From Acanthornis magna (taxonomy: Eukaryota; Chordata; Aves; Passeriformes; Acanthizidae): 64,000 bases of DNA. Both the position numbers and the translations under genes were made by a program. The notes under the pieces are model-generated. The model did not search any database. It saw nothing but the letters and a program-made list of their open reading frames with translations, and was not told where the DNA came from. Every line of letters starts with the position of its first letter. Position 1 is the first letter of the stretch. Shown piece by piece: positions 14,301-26,821 of the stretch. Location: positions 5,580,001 through 5,644,000 of the forward strand of contig JAWUZG010000001.1 in assembly GCA_036785705.1 (NCBI GenBank). Reading direction: 5' to 3'.

Positions 14301-17300
14301 AAGGTAAAGTTTTCAACAGATAATTATAGCAAAAATTGCCCAGCTCTTTCTCATTCTGAGACTGAGAATTAGAATCATGTGGAGACCAGAAGTTACCTTC
14401 AGGAAAGGATTTTGAGGCATTAAAATGTGTATCATTGGGAATCAAAATTATCCCACAGAAATGCTGGTGTTGTTTGGGAAGAATAATAAAAAGGCATAAT
14501 TGTCCTTATGTGTTCTGGTTGAGAAGTTCTCTGTTATCAGATTTCATCAGGAAAGTATGTTTAATCACTGATCATGTCACTTCTTAACTTTCAATTTTGA
14601 AAACTAAACTAGTCTTCCTTTTTTTTTTTCCTCAGTAAGAGTTGTTCTCCAGTCCTTTAATCATATTCCTGGACTTCTCTGAGCCATTTATAATTTTTTG
14701 TCATCTTTCTTTAAACACATAATTAGACACAATAATCTAGCACTTATGGCTTCATTGCCAGTACAGATGTAGCATACTCTCTTCACTTATACTTGGCATT
14801 TTCTTACTAAAACTTTCAAGGACTTTTGTATTCCACAATGAAAACTCATGTTCAAGTAATTATCCATGCTGACCTCTAAGACACTCAATATTTCTCTCAT
14901 TGCTTAGAATTCCCAATCCTGAAGAATGACTTACATTCCTTGTTCATAATTGTGTTCTTTCCACTTGGCAATGTTGAAATATACATCATTTTCCCACAGT
15001 GTGTTTACCAAAAAACTGAGTTTATTCCACATATGGGACATAGTATTTTTGCTGCTACTGATTCCCTTGATCTTCACGCAGTTAGAAAATTTTAGAATTA
15101 TATATTTACATTGTCTTTCCTCAAGTGATAATTAAAAGGGTTAAATAGTATGTATTCAAGAATTAAAGTCTACAAGCTGCCGTTAAAATGATCACTTTAT
15201 GACAATAATTTTAATTAAAAAATATTTGTTTTAACATTTTAAATGTGTAATACTGCCTATCAGTTATCAACATGTATCATATATGTTTCCTATTTTTTGC
15301 TATGTATTTATGACTATCAGGTCCTCCTTGTTTCTAACATGATTATTAGTTAATTAACTGATGCTCTCAGCTTCCTTCCATGTCTGTTGTAGTTAGCAGA
15401 GCTTTCTTCCTCAGCAGAAATTGTGACATTTTTGACACTTTAGGAATTCCCAATTATCAGTCACATTTAATTACTTTCTCCCAATAGACTTTGCTCATAA
15501 TTGTTATCATGTTCATGAAGCTAGCTTTTAAAATTTAAACAAACTGTAAATATGGTGGAGGTTGGGATACTTCAGATATGATTGACTCCTTATATCTTGT
15601 ACTCTATCAGTTGTTAATTTTTGCCCTGAGATAAATATTTCTTTCCATGTGAAGACAATGTATATTGTTGTCATAATTTTTTCAGATTAAATTTTATAAT
15701 TTTATAAATCCTGAAAGTATTGAAGGGTTCCCTGCATTTGACTTCTGACACTTGCCAGTAAGAATTGAAATCCCTGAGATTAAGACATCTTCTTCAACCT
15801 ACACATGATATATTGGTCTTTAAAACGTTGATCATCCCATTTTTAGTGTGATTTGGTGATCTGTAGCCTCACATTTATTGCTTTATTCATTACCACAGTA
15901 ACTCCTAATTGCTAGAGTTTATTTGTTTCATAATGTTGGTAACTTAGAAACAGTTAAAATTATTTTTAACGTCTTGTATCTTCCCCTTCCTTTTTCCCCA
16001 CTGATTTCTTCCTATATAGGTTATAATCATCAATGGAAAGACTCCAGTAATGTGAATCTTAGAGCATAATTTCTTTTAGGAATGAGTGAGACATTGCAAT
16101 CCAAATTCAGTAATTTTGAAGTAGGTCAAACTCATCTCAGACATGAGAAATTCAATTTTCACTTGTTTATTACCTCGACAGAAATTAAATAGTTTCTCCT
16201 TTGTGTCCGTCTGAGGCCTGGTGGTGCAGGACCCTTATTTCTTGGCTTATTTCTAAGTCTATAGGTGTATATGTGTATTTTTTCACCTCCTCTTTTTCTT
16301 CTCATGTTTATCCCTCCTGGCTATTTTAGCCATCCCATTCATGGAAGATTGATTCCAGGAAGCTCTAACAAGGGCACATCCTTCTTTTGCTGTACAAGGA
16401 GGTTATAACTTCTTCTGACCCTTGACTGCTTCTGCCCAAGACATGGGATGAATCTCTGGGAAATGCTTTAATGTTTTTCTCCTTCAATCCCCTTGGAAGT
16501 CTCTGGAGCCTTTTGCAATTAGTCATATATTGTGCTATCATTTGTAGCCATGATCGTGTTTTTAGGACCATTTTAAGCTGCAAGACCTTTTCCTGACTAC
16601 CTCCAAAGCAAACTGGAGTAGTTCTGGTCTTGTGTCTGCATCTTCTGTCTTGGCTCCAAGGGAAAGCACAACATCCTTTTGTTGACCTGCTCATCACAGT
16701 GCACTCATTATGCTCTTTGTCGGACAAAATACCAATGTTGGATGTTTTCTTTCCTTGGGTCACTGAAGATCTTTCTGTATCCTTTAAAAACAGCTTTGTG
16801 CCTCTTCATAACCCCCAAATTCCAGCAGCCAGAAAGTGTCCAAAGTTCCACCTTCAAGGCAAAATACACTGCATGAGCTGATGGTGTATTTTAGTGAGGC
16901 CCAGGGACACAGGTTTAACTGTGAAAAAGTAACTACTAAGTGAGCAATGCCTATTCTGAGCAACACATGAAGTGAGTTTTGTGGTAAAAATAAAACTGAC
17001 AGGAAGTCCACAGATAACTATATGAGATAACAATTCAGGTAAATATAGTTTAAAATAAAGACTGACAAACACATATATGAATAAACAGTACTTGAGTGAT
17101 CAAATTAAAATCACCTTGTTTCTTCAGTTTTAAATTCTGTAGTCCCTAGTTTAATAATACTAGTGGTACTAAACTGTAGATTTTACATTGTAATTAAAAA
17201 TTAAATGTGGGTATTGAAAATAAGTTGTTGTCATAGCATAGCTTTAATCAGGATCACACCTAGTAATTTTCTTCTAAAATCATTCCTTACTTCTGGGGAC

Positions 17301-18367
17301 TGGGTCAAAACTATGAAAAGTACTAACCACCTTGAGATCATTAAAGCAAAAAAAAAAAAAAAGGAGAAAGAAATTAAATATTTTCACACATGAACAATTC
17401 TCTGTAGACTTCAAAACTCCCTTTCACCGTATAGAGTCTCTAAGGCCTAGCATTTCATATCCTTTTCTTTCATTTTTGTATGGCTAAAACAGTGCATTGC
17501 ACTAGAGAATACCCTGTGATTTATCATTGGGGGTTTAATCAGGGAACTGCTCTTTCAGATAAACTGTTTGCCTGAAATGCTGTCCCTGATGTACTATTTA
17601 GTTAGATTGGAAAAACAGTGGCAGGTTCTGTGGCCCTTTTCAGGTTAAAAACCTGATAATTATCCTTTTCTTTGTAAGTCCTTTTTAAATAAATTTCTGC
17701 GTCTGTTTCTCACATTGCTGTCCAGCTCAGCCTCTTGTCCTAGAAGGTGCCTTAATTAGCTGATGAGATAACAAGCTGAAGAGATGCCTAAGCACTCATC
17801 TATTAGATGTTATTGTAGCAATATCGAATTTTACAGTCAGTTCCACAATGCTCTCTAAAAGGAGGCTTTTCATGACCAGTATTGCCTGAAAATGCAGGGT
17901 GTGAAAAAGAAGATGAAACTTAAGGGTACAGGTTTTTAAAACTTTTATTTTGTTCCGTAGATATATAACTATCAATGGGGACAGAATATTTCCCATCTTG
18001 ACACATGCCCTGTCATCTTCTTAGCCAACCTACTGACTATGTAAAGTCAACAGAATGCAAACTTCATGGGATTATGTCGTTTTTCTTTATGCTCAAATCT
18101 GATCTGCTGATACACACTCACTAAAGTCTTATACTAAACATAGTCCTGATTTCCCTGTTCCTCAAATCAACACCAAGTGGGTTAAACTTCCCATATACTC
18201 ACATTCCTCTAAAATTCAAAATCACTTGTGGAGACGTAACTTTTCTACTTTTACTGCTGTAAGGGCTTACAAAAATTTCAGTTAAATGGCTAAGTAAGCA
18301 TTGGCCCTAAAATGACTGGTGAATGGTAGAAAGGAGAGCTTTGAGAATTTCCCTTACTGCTTGTGAG
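8396..18367. other. AT-rich non-coding stretch with weak exon-like segments
   Basis: No gene can be supported here. Several ag...gt bounded open segments occur (9444-9487, 10612-10731, 14092-14224), but their phases or splice sites do not form a consistent chain with the exons downstream. A 132-codon minus-strand ORF sits at 16365-16763 in a patch with more GC than its surroundings. The stretch is most simply a large intron or intergenic DNA. Confidence 0.5.
17348..17362. repeat. Poly(A) run
   Basis: This is a homopolymer run of A followed by an AAG-rich stretch. No adjacent retroposon body is recognised. Confidence 0.8.
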
Positions 18368-18424
18368 CTGTATCTTGGTTCTGAAGGCTGGCTCAGTAAC
18401 AAGAAAATTGATGTGATCCTCCAG
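18368..18424 (+). CDS. Possible exon of the unidentified plus-strand gene (weak)
   Basis: This 57-nt segment is open in phase 0 and encodes LYLGSEGWLSNKKIDVILQ. It ends at a good donor (CTCCAG|gtaatg). The acceptor (cccttactgcttgtgag) has a fair pyrimidine tract but the less common GAG end. Its phase (0 to 0) fits the next proposed exon at 19732, and the joined product would continue as a charged helix. The other two frames are interrupted or end out of phase. The segment is short enough to be chance, so I include it only because phase and composition agree with the downstream chain. The family is not recognised. Confidence 0.25.
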
Positions 18425-18756
18425 GTAATGAAGCTTTTAAAGCCAAATTGTTAACTACTGAAGGCTGGGAAACAACTTGTGAATTCAAATAAACCTAACT
18501 GATTTCCAATTGCACGCTCATGTTCTTGCTTTCACTGGGACTGGTTTTGGTGCTAGAATTTAAATGAGTCCTTTCCTAGCACAGCTTTAAGAGATTTCTT
18601 TCACATTGGTTCAAGTCCCTTATGTAGATATTTTTAATACATTTTAACTCTTAACTGAATTGGTTTAGTTTGAGACAGTAAATTAGGAAATGAAATTGCT
18701 GAAAGGAATAAGAAACTCTTTTAAATATATTTTCATACAGAATTTCACAGTAAAGT

Positions 18757-18986
18757 TGGGCTCTAAGCTATTAGAGAGCATCCAAAGGAGGGCCATGAGG
18801 ATAGTGAAGGGTCTGGAGGGGAAGCTTTAGGAAGAGCAGCTGAGATCACTTGTTTTGTTCAGCCAGGGGGAGACTTCATGGTGATTTTCAACATCCCCTC
18901 GAGGGAAAGTGGAGGGACGGGGGCAGGAGTGGGACTCGATCATCCCGATGGGTACCTTCCAACTCAGCTTATTCTGTGATTCTATG
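18757..18986 (+). mobile_element. CR1 LINE 3' end, 5'-truncated
   Basis: The sequence follows the 3' portion of avian CR1 elements: a stretch like gagggccatgaggatagtga, then gaagggtctggaggggaag, a ttgttcagcc segment, and a cccctcgaggg segment. It ends in the diagnostic tattctgtgattctatg terminus without a poly(A) tail. Compared with the usual CR1 end, the middle part between the cgaggg segment and the gggactcgatcatcc segment is short, so an internal deletion is likely. Only the non-coding tail and the last codons of ORF2 would be present. It is non-autonomous and inactive. Confidence 0.9.
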
Positions 18987-19731
18987 AAATCTACTTTAAA
19001 ATGATTCAGCCCCTGCTGAATGAGCAACAGCTAAATGAGGTGTAACTTCGTGGCACCTAGACTTAGCCACACATGTGAATGATTTAAGATCATGATGAAA
19101 AACACTTGAATTTACTATTATTTTTGTTTTAGACACTCCAGAAAATACAGAAAATATGCATCAAGTCAGAAGCACAAAACACATGCCAGATCTTTCATGC
19201 TGTGTTGAATAGAAAACAAGCACTAATATCAGGCAGTGTGGCTTTCCCCAAACCTCCAGTAGCATGTCTGCCACCCAAATTGAAAAAATGTGTGTGGTGA
19301 TATCATTTTAGACAGCAATGCTTTTCCTGTAAAACATTACTGCCTGGGAATTAATTTCAATTATACAAATGGAAGGAGTTATAATAATAGTAAATGAAGG
19401 GGGGATTTAAAGTTTTCTAGGAAAGTGTCTAATAGATGCTTAAGTCTCCTGTGTCATCTCCTTCATTAATGTTCAGTGAAATAGTTTTTCTTGAATATAA
19501 ATTACTCTTATCAGCAAATTAAGCTGTTACTGAGGAATGGCAAAGCTGCACAGAAAGGAACATAAGGCTGAGCAAACAAGAGTTTGGTCTTCTGTCCTAA
19601 TAAGTGGTGGTTGAAATGGGTCAAAAGTAAAATAAGCTTGGTGGAGTCACAAATACATAAATGGGTCAAAAACATAATCTGAATTAACTGGTAGGATGTT
19701 ACACTGAAATTCTGCATGGAAATTGAAGTAG

Positions 19732-19842
19732 GAAAATATTTTGTTGGACCAAGTTCAGATAGAGAAGGCACTCTCCAATCTAAACAGAATTACACCAGAT
19801 CTGAAAACAGTGATAGACCAGAAGTCATCAGCAGAATATTTT
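19732..19842 (+). CDS. Internal coding exon, unidentified plus-strand gene (first of the chain)
   Basis: This 111-nt segment opens immediately after an in-frame TAG that doubles as the acceptor (gaagtag|GAA). It runs 37 codons in phase 0 to the donor TTT|gtaagc. The peptide starts ENILLDQVQIEKALSNLNRI and ends DQKSSAEYF. It has the spacing of hydrophobic residues expected of an amphipathic helix and carries no low-complexity bias. Phase 0 at its end matches the start of the exon at 25213. The weakness is the acceptor, whose pyrimidine tract is poor. A second frame is also open here, but its product is less protein-like. I do not recognise the family. Confidence 0.45.
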
Positions 19843-21481
19843 GTAAGCACATTGATTATTATATTATTTTAGTATTATACACAAGAGGAAACATATTTTT
19901 CTTAACATAGTGTTCTCTGAAAGCTTAACTATCCTCACTGTACTATTACCTATAGAATGAACTTTAGACACCAGAGTGAAAATAATTAGGTATCTTCTTT
20001 TCTTCTCTGGGCTTTGGGTTTTCATTTCAGTATTTTTGTTCCCACTGACACTGCACTGAAGAATGTTGTGAGACCTGAATGAGCTGTGGATCTGGTGCAC
20101 CAATTCTAATACCCTTACAAGCATATTCTTTGCATTAACCTCCATAATCCCCTCTGAATAGTTTTTTTTAGTCTTTGCCTCCTACACATTCCCTATCTGT
20201 TCTAGCAACACCAGAAATACACCACTTGTCAAAGTGATCTGTCAGAATAATGATAATGTAATCATGGATTAATAATTTTAGATTGCTACAAGTAACAGTG
20301 TTTACTAGAAATCTTCATTCAAAAAACAAAGGGAAAAAAAAAAGAAAGAAAAAAGGGTAGTTAGTTAATATGATACAAATGGGTGATGATAAGTTCCTTC
20401 CTATCCTAAATACTGTTCTGCTCCTTGTCAGAGAAAGTACTTTCCACAAGCCCCCTCACCTGGCTTTGCCAGCCTCTCACTCACTTTCCTGGAGGATGTG
20501 TGGGAGTTGCTCTCCTGTTTCCTGCAGAGGAGCTCAATACATCTATTGAATTTGGTCTCCATGGACAAGACTGCTAAGTTTCCTATGCCTTAGAATTGTG
20601 CTTCTATGGGGAAAAAAAGAATTCAAAAATCTACCAGGAAGAATGATCCAATGTGCTTGTAATATTGTTGGTTTTCTCTTCGGCTCGTGTGTACCGTTAT
20701 ACAAATGCTGAGGGGCACTGGATGGCTCAGGCTCCAGGGAAGTATGCCTGAGTTTCACACCTACTCTTTAAGGCAGCAAAGTAAAAAGTGATTTTGTTAC
20801 CTTCTGCTCTCATTTCTCTCACTTCCTATTTCTCCTTCTCACTCATTTAATTTCCCCCTGCTTCTTTCAGCTTGATAAGGCACGAGTGACTGGGAAGTGT
20901 ACATGAAGAGTGGACTTTAGGTGCTGAATGTCCAGTGCATAGATCACTGCGTGTCAATGGGCATAATTCACTTCTGGATGTGAACGAGATCTTTGCACAA
21001 CAAAAATACTACAACAGACATACTTTTAAATAGATTTGTCATCTTGATAAAAGCATTAAAATGTACCCAAACTGTATTTCAACAAGAAAAACATATGGTT
21101 TTCTAGTCTTAAAGTAATACTGAAATACAACTTCTGTGCTTTTATTGTGACTCAGTTCAGTTCTGCAATTCTTGCTAATGTTATGTAGTTATGTGTTGTT
21201 AATTTTTAGTGTGCTTCCAGCTGTAATCACTCTCACATAAAAAGTCAACTGCTACAAAGCTGGCATGCTTCTGCTGTTAATATTATGAATCCTAACACAC
21301 TCCACATGGACTACTCCCATGCCATTGTCAAATATTTGTTCACATCAGAGCTGTGTGTTTAATTATTTTTCCAGTACATCCATAAAACTTGAAAAGGAAT
21401 CCTTCTGGAGTGAAGTAGTGTGAGTTTTTCATTGCTATCACCAAACCAAACAACTTCTGGCTCAGATTCTGTACTTGGACC

Positions 21482-21515
21482 AAAAAAAAAAAAAAAAAAA
21501 GAAAAAGAAAAAAAA
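21482..21515. repeat. A-rich tract
   Basis: A long A run is followed by GAAAAA repeats. No retroposon body is recognised upstream. Confidence 0.85.
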
Positions 21516-24392
21516 TTCTACTTTGAGACCAAAAGGAAACTCCTTTGAGTATATTTAACAAAAGAAAAATGGTTGGTGGACTTACACAGCGCTCACAAAA
21601 TAACAATACTTCCATGTTACAAAATAACTCATATTCGTAGCATTTCCCTACGCTTATGGAGGAACATAGGTTCAACATCCTGCTCTGCTTCAGGAATTTT
21701 AAATCTGAGAATGTTCTCAGTCATCGTGTTTTATATCTGAGATTGAGCTATTTTAGGTCTTTTCTGTTTAAATTATTTCATTTTGTGTAAACTGCTTGGA
21801 TATTCTCTAAATCAAGAGACTGTATATCACATATCTAGGATAAATACCCTAAATACTGTGCAGCAGATGAATTATCTCACAGTCCTGTTTTGTGCTTCAG
21901 TGAACATCTGAATGTTCTGTATGGATGAACTGAGGTAAACAGCTTAAAAGTATTACCCAAGACAGAGTCTTCAGAGCTCAAATAACTACTCTTACATAGA
22001 TACTAAGTTTACAATTGGTGTTTTTGCAGCCTATTTAAGCATTTTAGTATCAATTCCTGTTATTGGGGAGGTATTCAGATTGTGCATGAAAGTGTACTGA
22101 CTTTGGTGTGCACCTGAAATATAGGAAACCAGATTTCCTCTCTATATTTCAACTATAAAGAAATGTCAGCAGAAAAAGTTGAAACTGAGTTTTTGCCTCC
22201 AGTATAGAACCCATAACTCAGCCCTATGTACATTCTCTTTTTTCCCTCATGTGGTTACAAAGTTGTACAGCAATGTCATGGAGAACAGACAACACACAGG
22301 CTCCATTCTTGCCCATGAATCCTCCTATGAAACCCTTGAAACAAATATAGAATGATTTTTTTTTCAAATTTCGAGACACAACCCTGAAAGTTTATACTCT
22401 GTTCCTCCACAATTTCACTGCAGAAATCCATGTGGACTTAATCTTATCTGCCCACAGGGATGAAGGGGATGATACAGTTTACTTTACTTCTTTTTTTTAT
22501 AGGTCCTCATAAAAGTAAGCACTGTGTCAAATGTTTGAAAAACTTGGGATCCAATCCTGTTGTAACCTATATTGGTGCAGATTTGGAACCCCTTTGCTGG
22601 AGTTTCAATGACAGAAATGTGCCTATAAATTTCTCTAAGTGCCTAAAAAGTATGTTGCTTAAGAAAGAAAAATATAGTCTAGTCTACTAATCCTACACTG
22701 TTGTCTCTTCTAAAAGAATTCTTTGTTTGGCTATGTTATAGTAATAATTTAGGTAATACGCAGAAACATTCTTAGACAGTTGAACGTGACAGTTTCTATT
22801 TTCAGGCTCTTAGAATATTTCCTGAGATTATTTTGGAAGGTGTCAATTGTCCACTCAGAGAATTTCCAGGCATGTTCAGAAGCTGGAACTTCTTGTGGAC
22901 CAATTTCAATAGTTTCCATTGAACCAGCCTATTAGGAGGGGGAGACATGGATGAACGCAGATAGAAGCTCTTCTGGGTCACTTGGTCTGCGTTAAAAAGG
23001 ATTCCAGAGTGTGTTTAATTTAATAACTAAATTGATATCCTTAGATTGCATTCCACATTCAGAAGTCTGTGAAAAATTTCCCTTCCTTCGTTGTCAGAAA
23101 ATTTGAAAAGAAAGAAACCGAAAGCAACCCCCAGAAGTCTGGCGTGTATCATGTATTTTCTAAAGAAAAATTATTGGAGGTTGTATAAGTGTGTGACATG
23201 TAAGACTTCTTAATGTCTACACAAAAGACCAAAGTCCATCCATTTGCTAAGGAATTAACATCACAACACATTTTATGGTCAGGCAGTGCTGTTGAGGTGT
23301 CTGAAGGTCTTGTAACTTCCACAGGCATCACATTGGTGTCTGAAAGACAGCAAACCCTCGCACAGTGATCTTATGGATGAACCTCAGTAAATGTGCATTA
23401 CAGCATCTGAAAGATAATAGTTCCTTGTCTTAGCATCATAAGAGATAAATTTAAGATGAATATGTATGAATGTGCTTAATTTATTTTGCTTTGCTACCTT
23501 CTATTGGGTGTTCCTTACAGCTTCCACTGAGCAGGCAATAAGGTGAAGTGAAGGTAAGGCCACTGACAGAGATGGTAACAGAAACACTTCTGTAATGCTT
23601 CAGTCCTATGAAAACTCATGAACAGCACATAATTCCATTATCCATTCACCTGTTCCCTTTAACACTGCAAAATCAGAGAAGAAGTCTTAATTTTGTGTTA
23701 AAAGAGCAACTTTGCTTATGTCAACCAGATGAGGAAGTTGTATTTTTAGGAATAAAGTTGCATTTTGATGAGTATAAAATATCTGTATTGATATTGAATG
23801 TCTGATTTACAGGGATAGAAAGGAAAGAGAGCTCCTGATCCATTAAAGAAGTGAGCTATTTTCCTGTAGAGGCCAGGAGTGCCCCTGCACTCCCAGGACA
23901 TCAGCAAGCTTCAGCACTGCTTGGATATTCCACCTGTTCTCACACAAATGCTGTAGCCATGGGAATATATCACTCTGTGATTTCAAGGCTCTGCTCTTCT
24001 GGCCTTGGATGAAGGCACTGGTGTCTTTTGTAGAGAAGGTAGGGCTTTTCTCTATGATCTCTTCTGATTCTGGTTGTGCTACAGATAATTTTAAAAATTG
24101 GTGCAGTGGTAAGATCATAGTGATCTTTTTGATACACAATACGACTCTGTTTGAAATATGGTTTTTAGTCCTTCTTTGAGTATGAAAGCCTAGGACAGCA
24201 AAAAATCCAAACAAATAGCATATATTTGAAATATGTGTATTAAGAATTCATTAAAATGATCTAAAACTCTGGGTATGCAGTTCCAAATGGCTTAATTGGA
24301 AAGTTAACCCTAACCTTAAACCCATTCATATTTCATTGCTTTTGTTTTTTCCTTTAAGAGGGATCTTACCCAGCCCCTCAACATCCCTCACT

Positions 24393-24470
24393 AAAAAAAA
24401 AAAAAAAAAATAGAAGGAAAAAGAGAAAGAAAAAGAAAAAGAAAAAAAAAAAAGAAAAAGAAAAAAAAAG
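24393..24470. repeat. A-rich / (GAAAAA)n tract
   Basis: About 80 bp of A runs separated by single G bases, with a short agaagg interruption. It is low-complexity and likely polymorphic in length. Confidence 0.85.
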
Positions 24471-25212
24471 GGATGGACCAAGCAAAAAAAGCTGTAGTTA
24501 CAACACAAAATAATAGAGTGTAATAACACCTTAATGCAAGATTTCCTTTGTTTTCATGCTGGTTTTGAAAAGACGATAAATGCTTCTAAGCACTTACTAA
24601 AATTAATAAAATTGTAAGATTGAAAATGAACATGAAACAATGGTGCTGAGATATCTTTGCAGGTTTTTCAAGGTCTTTATCCACCTCCAATTTTTCAAGT
24701 TGGACTGGAATGCCAAAAATAAGCTGAACAGTTTCCTTTTGTACTTTATTTCCACTTGCCTTTTCATAGAGTACTTAGTTTTCCCTAGAAAGCCAAAAAA
24801 TTCCAGATGACAGAAGACATGGACATTAATATAGATCATTCCTAGGACAACTGATTGGAGTACTTTTTTAGCCATTTCTAATGAAAGCCACAGCAGTTAC
24901 AAATAGAGATCTATGCTTATACAATAATTTATGGTTCTAATAATGCCACTTATATGAATAACATGTTTCTTATAAACTGGATAATAAACTATATTCTAAG
25001 ACCATAGCAGGCCAATGGCACATTAGTTCCTGCATTTTTAATCAAATGTGACTCTAGGGACTAGGCACTACAATCCTGATTTTACATCCTTTCATGGCTG
25101 GGCAGGGGGTGGGGGAGAGAAATCACCCCAAATCATAAAGGGAAAGTGTAGAGCAATATTGCTTACTCCGAAAGCTCACTGAATCTTTCATGTCTATGTC
25201 TCTGCATCACAG

Positions 25213-25319
25213 GAAGGAGAATTTAAAGGAACTGTCATTTGGAAATGAATGACCTTTGCATTGAAGTAATAAAAGCAAAGTTCTTCAGAATCCCTCCAGA
25301 TGAAAAATGCTGCATAAAG
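25213..25319 (+). CDS. Coding exon with a frame break, unidentified plus-strand gene
   Basis: The borders are strong: acceptor tctctgcatcacag and donor ATAAAG|gtagga. In phase 0 the start reads EGEFKGTVIWK and then hits TGA at 25246-25248. Frame +2 is open from just after a TAA at 25224-25226 to the donor and reads MNDLCIEVIKAKFFRIPPDE then KCCIK. It ends in phase 0, as the next exon requires. The exon is 107 nt, and one extra base at the AAA run (25243-25245) would make it 108 nt and open throughout. Three readings remain: a disabling 1-nt deletion, an assembly indel, or a genuine start at ATG 25245-25247 (G at -3) with the exon's first 32 nt as 5' UTR. An in-frame nonsense codon in a phase-1 reading is also possible. 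I cannot decide between these from sequence. Confidence 0.45.
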
Positions 25320-26697
25320 GTAGGATTGTTAGTGGGGGTTTGCAGTTGCAGTGACGCTGCTTAGTTGTGAGCTATAGAGAAACTGAGGAGGGATTTGGAT
25401 TATTTGTGAACTAGTTTGGCAAAAGCATTTTTTGATATTATTGCTTTGCAGACCCAAACACATTAAATCCATTAATAAATTCTTTAGAAACTCTTTCTGG
25501 AAAGTAATTACACTGGAATTTATTTATTACTCTATAAGCCTGTATATATTTGGAAGGGAAAAAAATGAATAATTTAGAAATGGAACACTTATTTTGTGGA
25601 AGTTTTCATATGGAAACAACAAAAAACTGTACACTGTCCCATCTTACTGCTCTGAAATAGTTCTAATTATAGTCTTAAACTGCATTTTTACAAAGTTAAA
25701 GTGACATAAATCATTCAGCTGTAAAGTTGTGTTCTTTACTGATTGTTTACTAAAAAATCATTTTTATCAACTAATTCTCTTACTGTTTCATTGAAAAGAG
25801 TATGATTGAACAGACAAAACGTTCTCCAGGAAAACCTTGATTCTGATAAAGATTCATTTAAAAAAGGAAGGAGAAAAAACCCCAAAATTACTGCTTTTGA
25901 AATATTGCATTAGGAATTTCTGAATTATTGCTTTCATTTTTCTAATTTCAAAACAAATGAGGCAAGTAAGGCCTTGAAAACAGTTCAATGTATGTAATTG
26001 AACAGAAGGTGCCAGCTGAGGTTGTTGCAAGTGTATAATCCAAGGTGATATGTGCCTTATTTGGGTAAAAAGTAATATCCACAGATAAAGTAAGACTGTT
26101 TGAAAAGTAAATTTTAGAACAAATTTGTTGCATTATCTGCAGATAGCAATTTCGTAGCCTTTTGCAACTCTAAACTAAGGCTAGAAAAATGTGAGTGTAT
26201 TGCATATTGCTTCTAGAAATTTCTTGCCTGACCTCTTAATGTAATTTCATTGTTGTTCATGGGAGCTCACAATTTGTGCAAGAGTAGTTCAGGAACAGTC
26301 AAAAATGAACATTGATTTATCTTAAAAATTGAAAAACGTGTGTTGTGTCTCTTTTTGACTTCTTGAAAACTAAATTTTTAGATTTGTTTTAGTCAGCTGC
26401 TGACTATGCAATAATTCTCCAGAATTTCCAAACCATTCTGGATAATCTGTCATCCTCCACGTAAATTGCTTTCTGAACATACGATTTTTTTTAAATGAGG
26501 ATTGTCTCTTGGAATCTCATGATTCTACATCAGAACCAACAATGCAGTTGTTGTAATTGTAATTCAGTTGTTACTTGATTAAATTGTTCATTTCTTCCTG
26601 GCAAGTAACCATTGTGCAGTTCTGTAGGTTGGTATCTACTGAGCCCTCATGCCCCACAGAGGCATAATTCAGTTAATTTTTACTCTTTTCTATCTAG

Positions 26698-26821
26698 ACA
26701 CCTGCTGTTCTTTCCCAGCATCTTTCTTCTGCTTCATTACCCAAGCAGCACTATGAAATCTGTGTAGAGACAATAAAGTCAATTGGTCAGAAAATGGCTC
26801 TTGGTTTGCTCAATACTGCAG
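26698..26821 (+). CDS. Internal coding exon, unidentified plus-strand gene
   Basis: This exon has a pyrimidine-rich acceptor (tactcttttctatctag) and a good donor (CTGCAG|gtaaaa). Only one of three frames is open across its 124 nt, giving 41 codons in phase 0 plus one base (phase 0 to 1). The peptide begins TPAVLSQHLSSASLPKQHYE and continues ICVETIKSIGQKMALGLLNT. It alternates a polar Ser/Gln-rich loop with a Leu/Ile/Lys helix. The leftover G joins with AC of the exon at 36526 to give Asp. Composition is ordinary for a soluble helical protein. No signal peptide, membrane segment or catalytic motif is visible. I do not recognise the family. Confidence 0.6.

Larger units (their letters stand above)
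19843..25212. other. Proposed intron 1 of the chain
   Basis: This is AT-rich sequence with A-rich tracts at 20334-20356, 21482-21515 and 24393-24470. It contains one strongly spliced-looking but out-of-phase segment (22503-22649) and a 123-codon minus-strand ORF at 23843-24214 with no recognisable domain. No other gene is supported. Confidence 0.45.

Noticed and set aside
20872..20910. Excellent acceptor (ccccctgcttctttcag) followed by LDKARVTGKCT-stop
   Set aside because: Only 11 codons before the stop and no matching upstream phase or poly(A) signal; treated as a cryptic acceptor.
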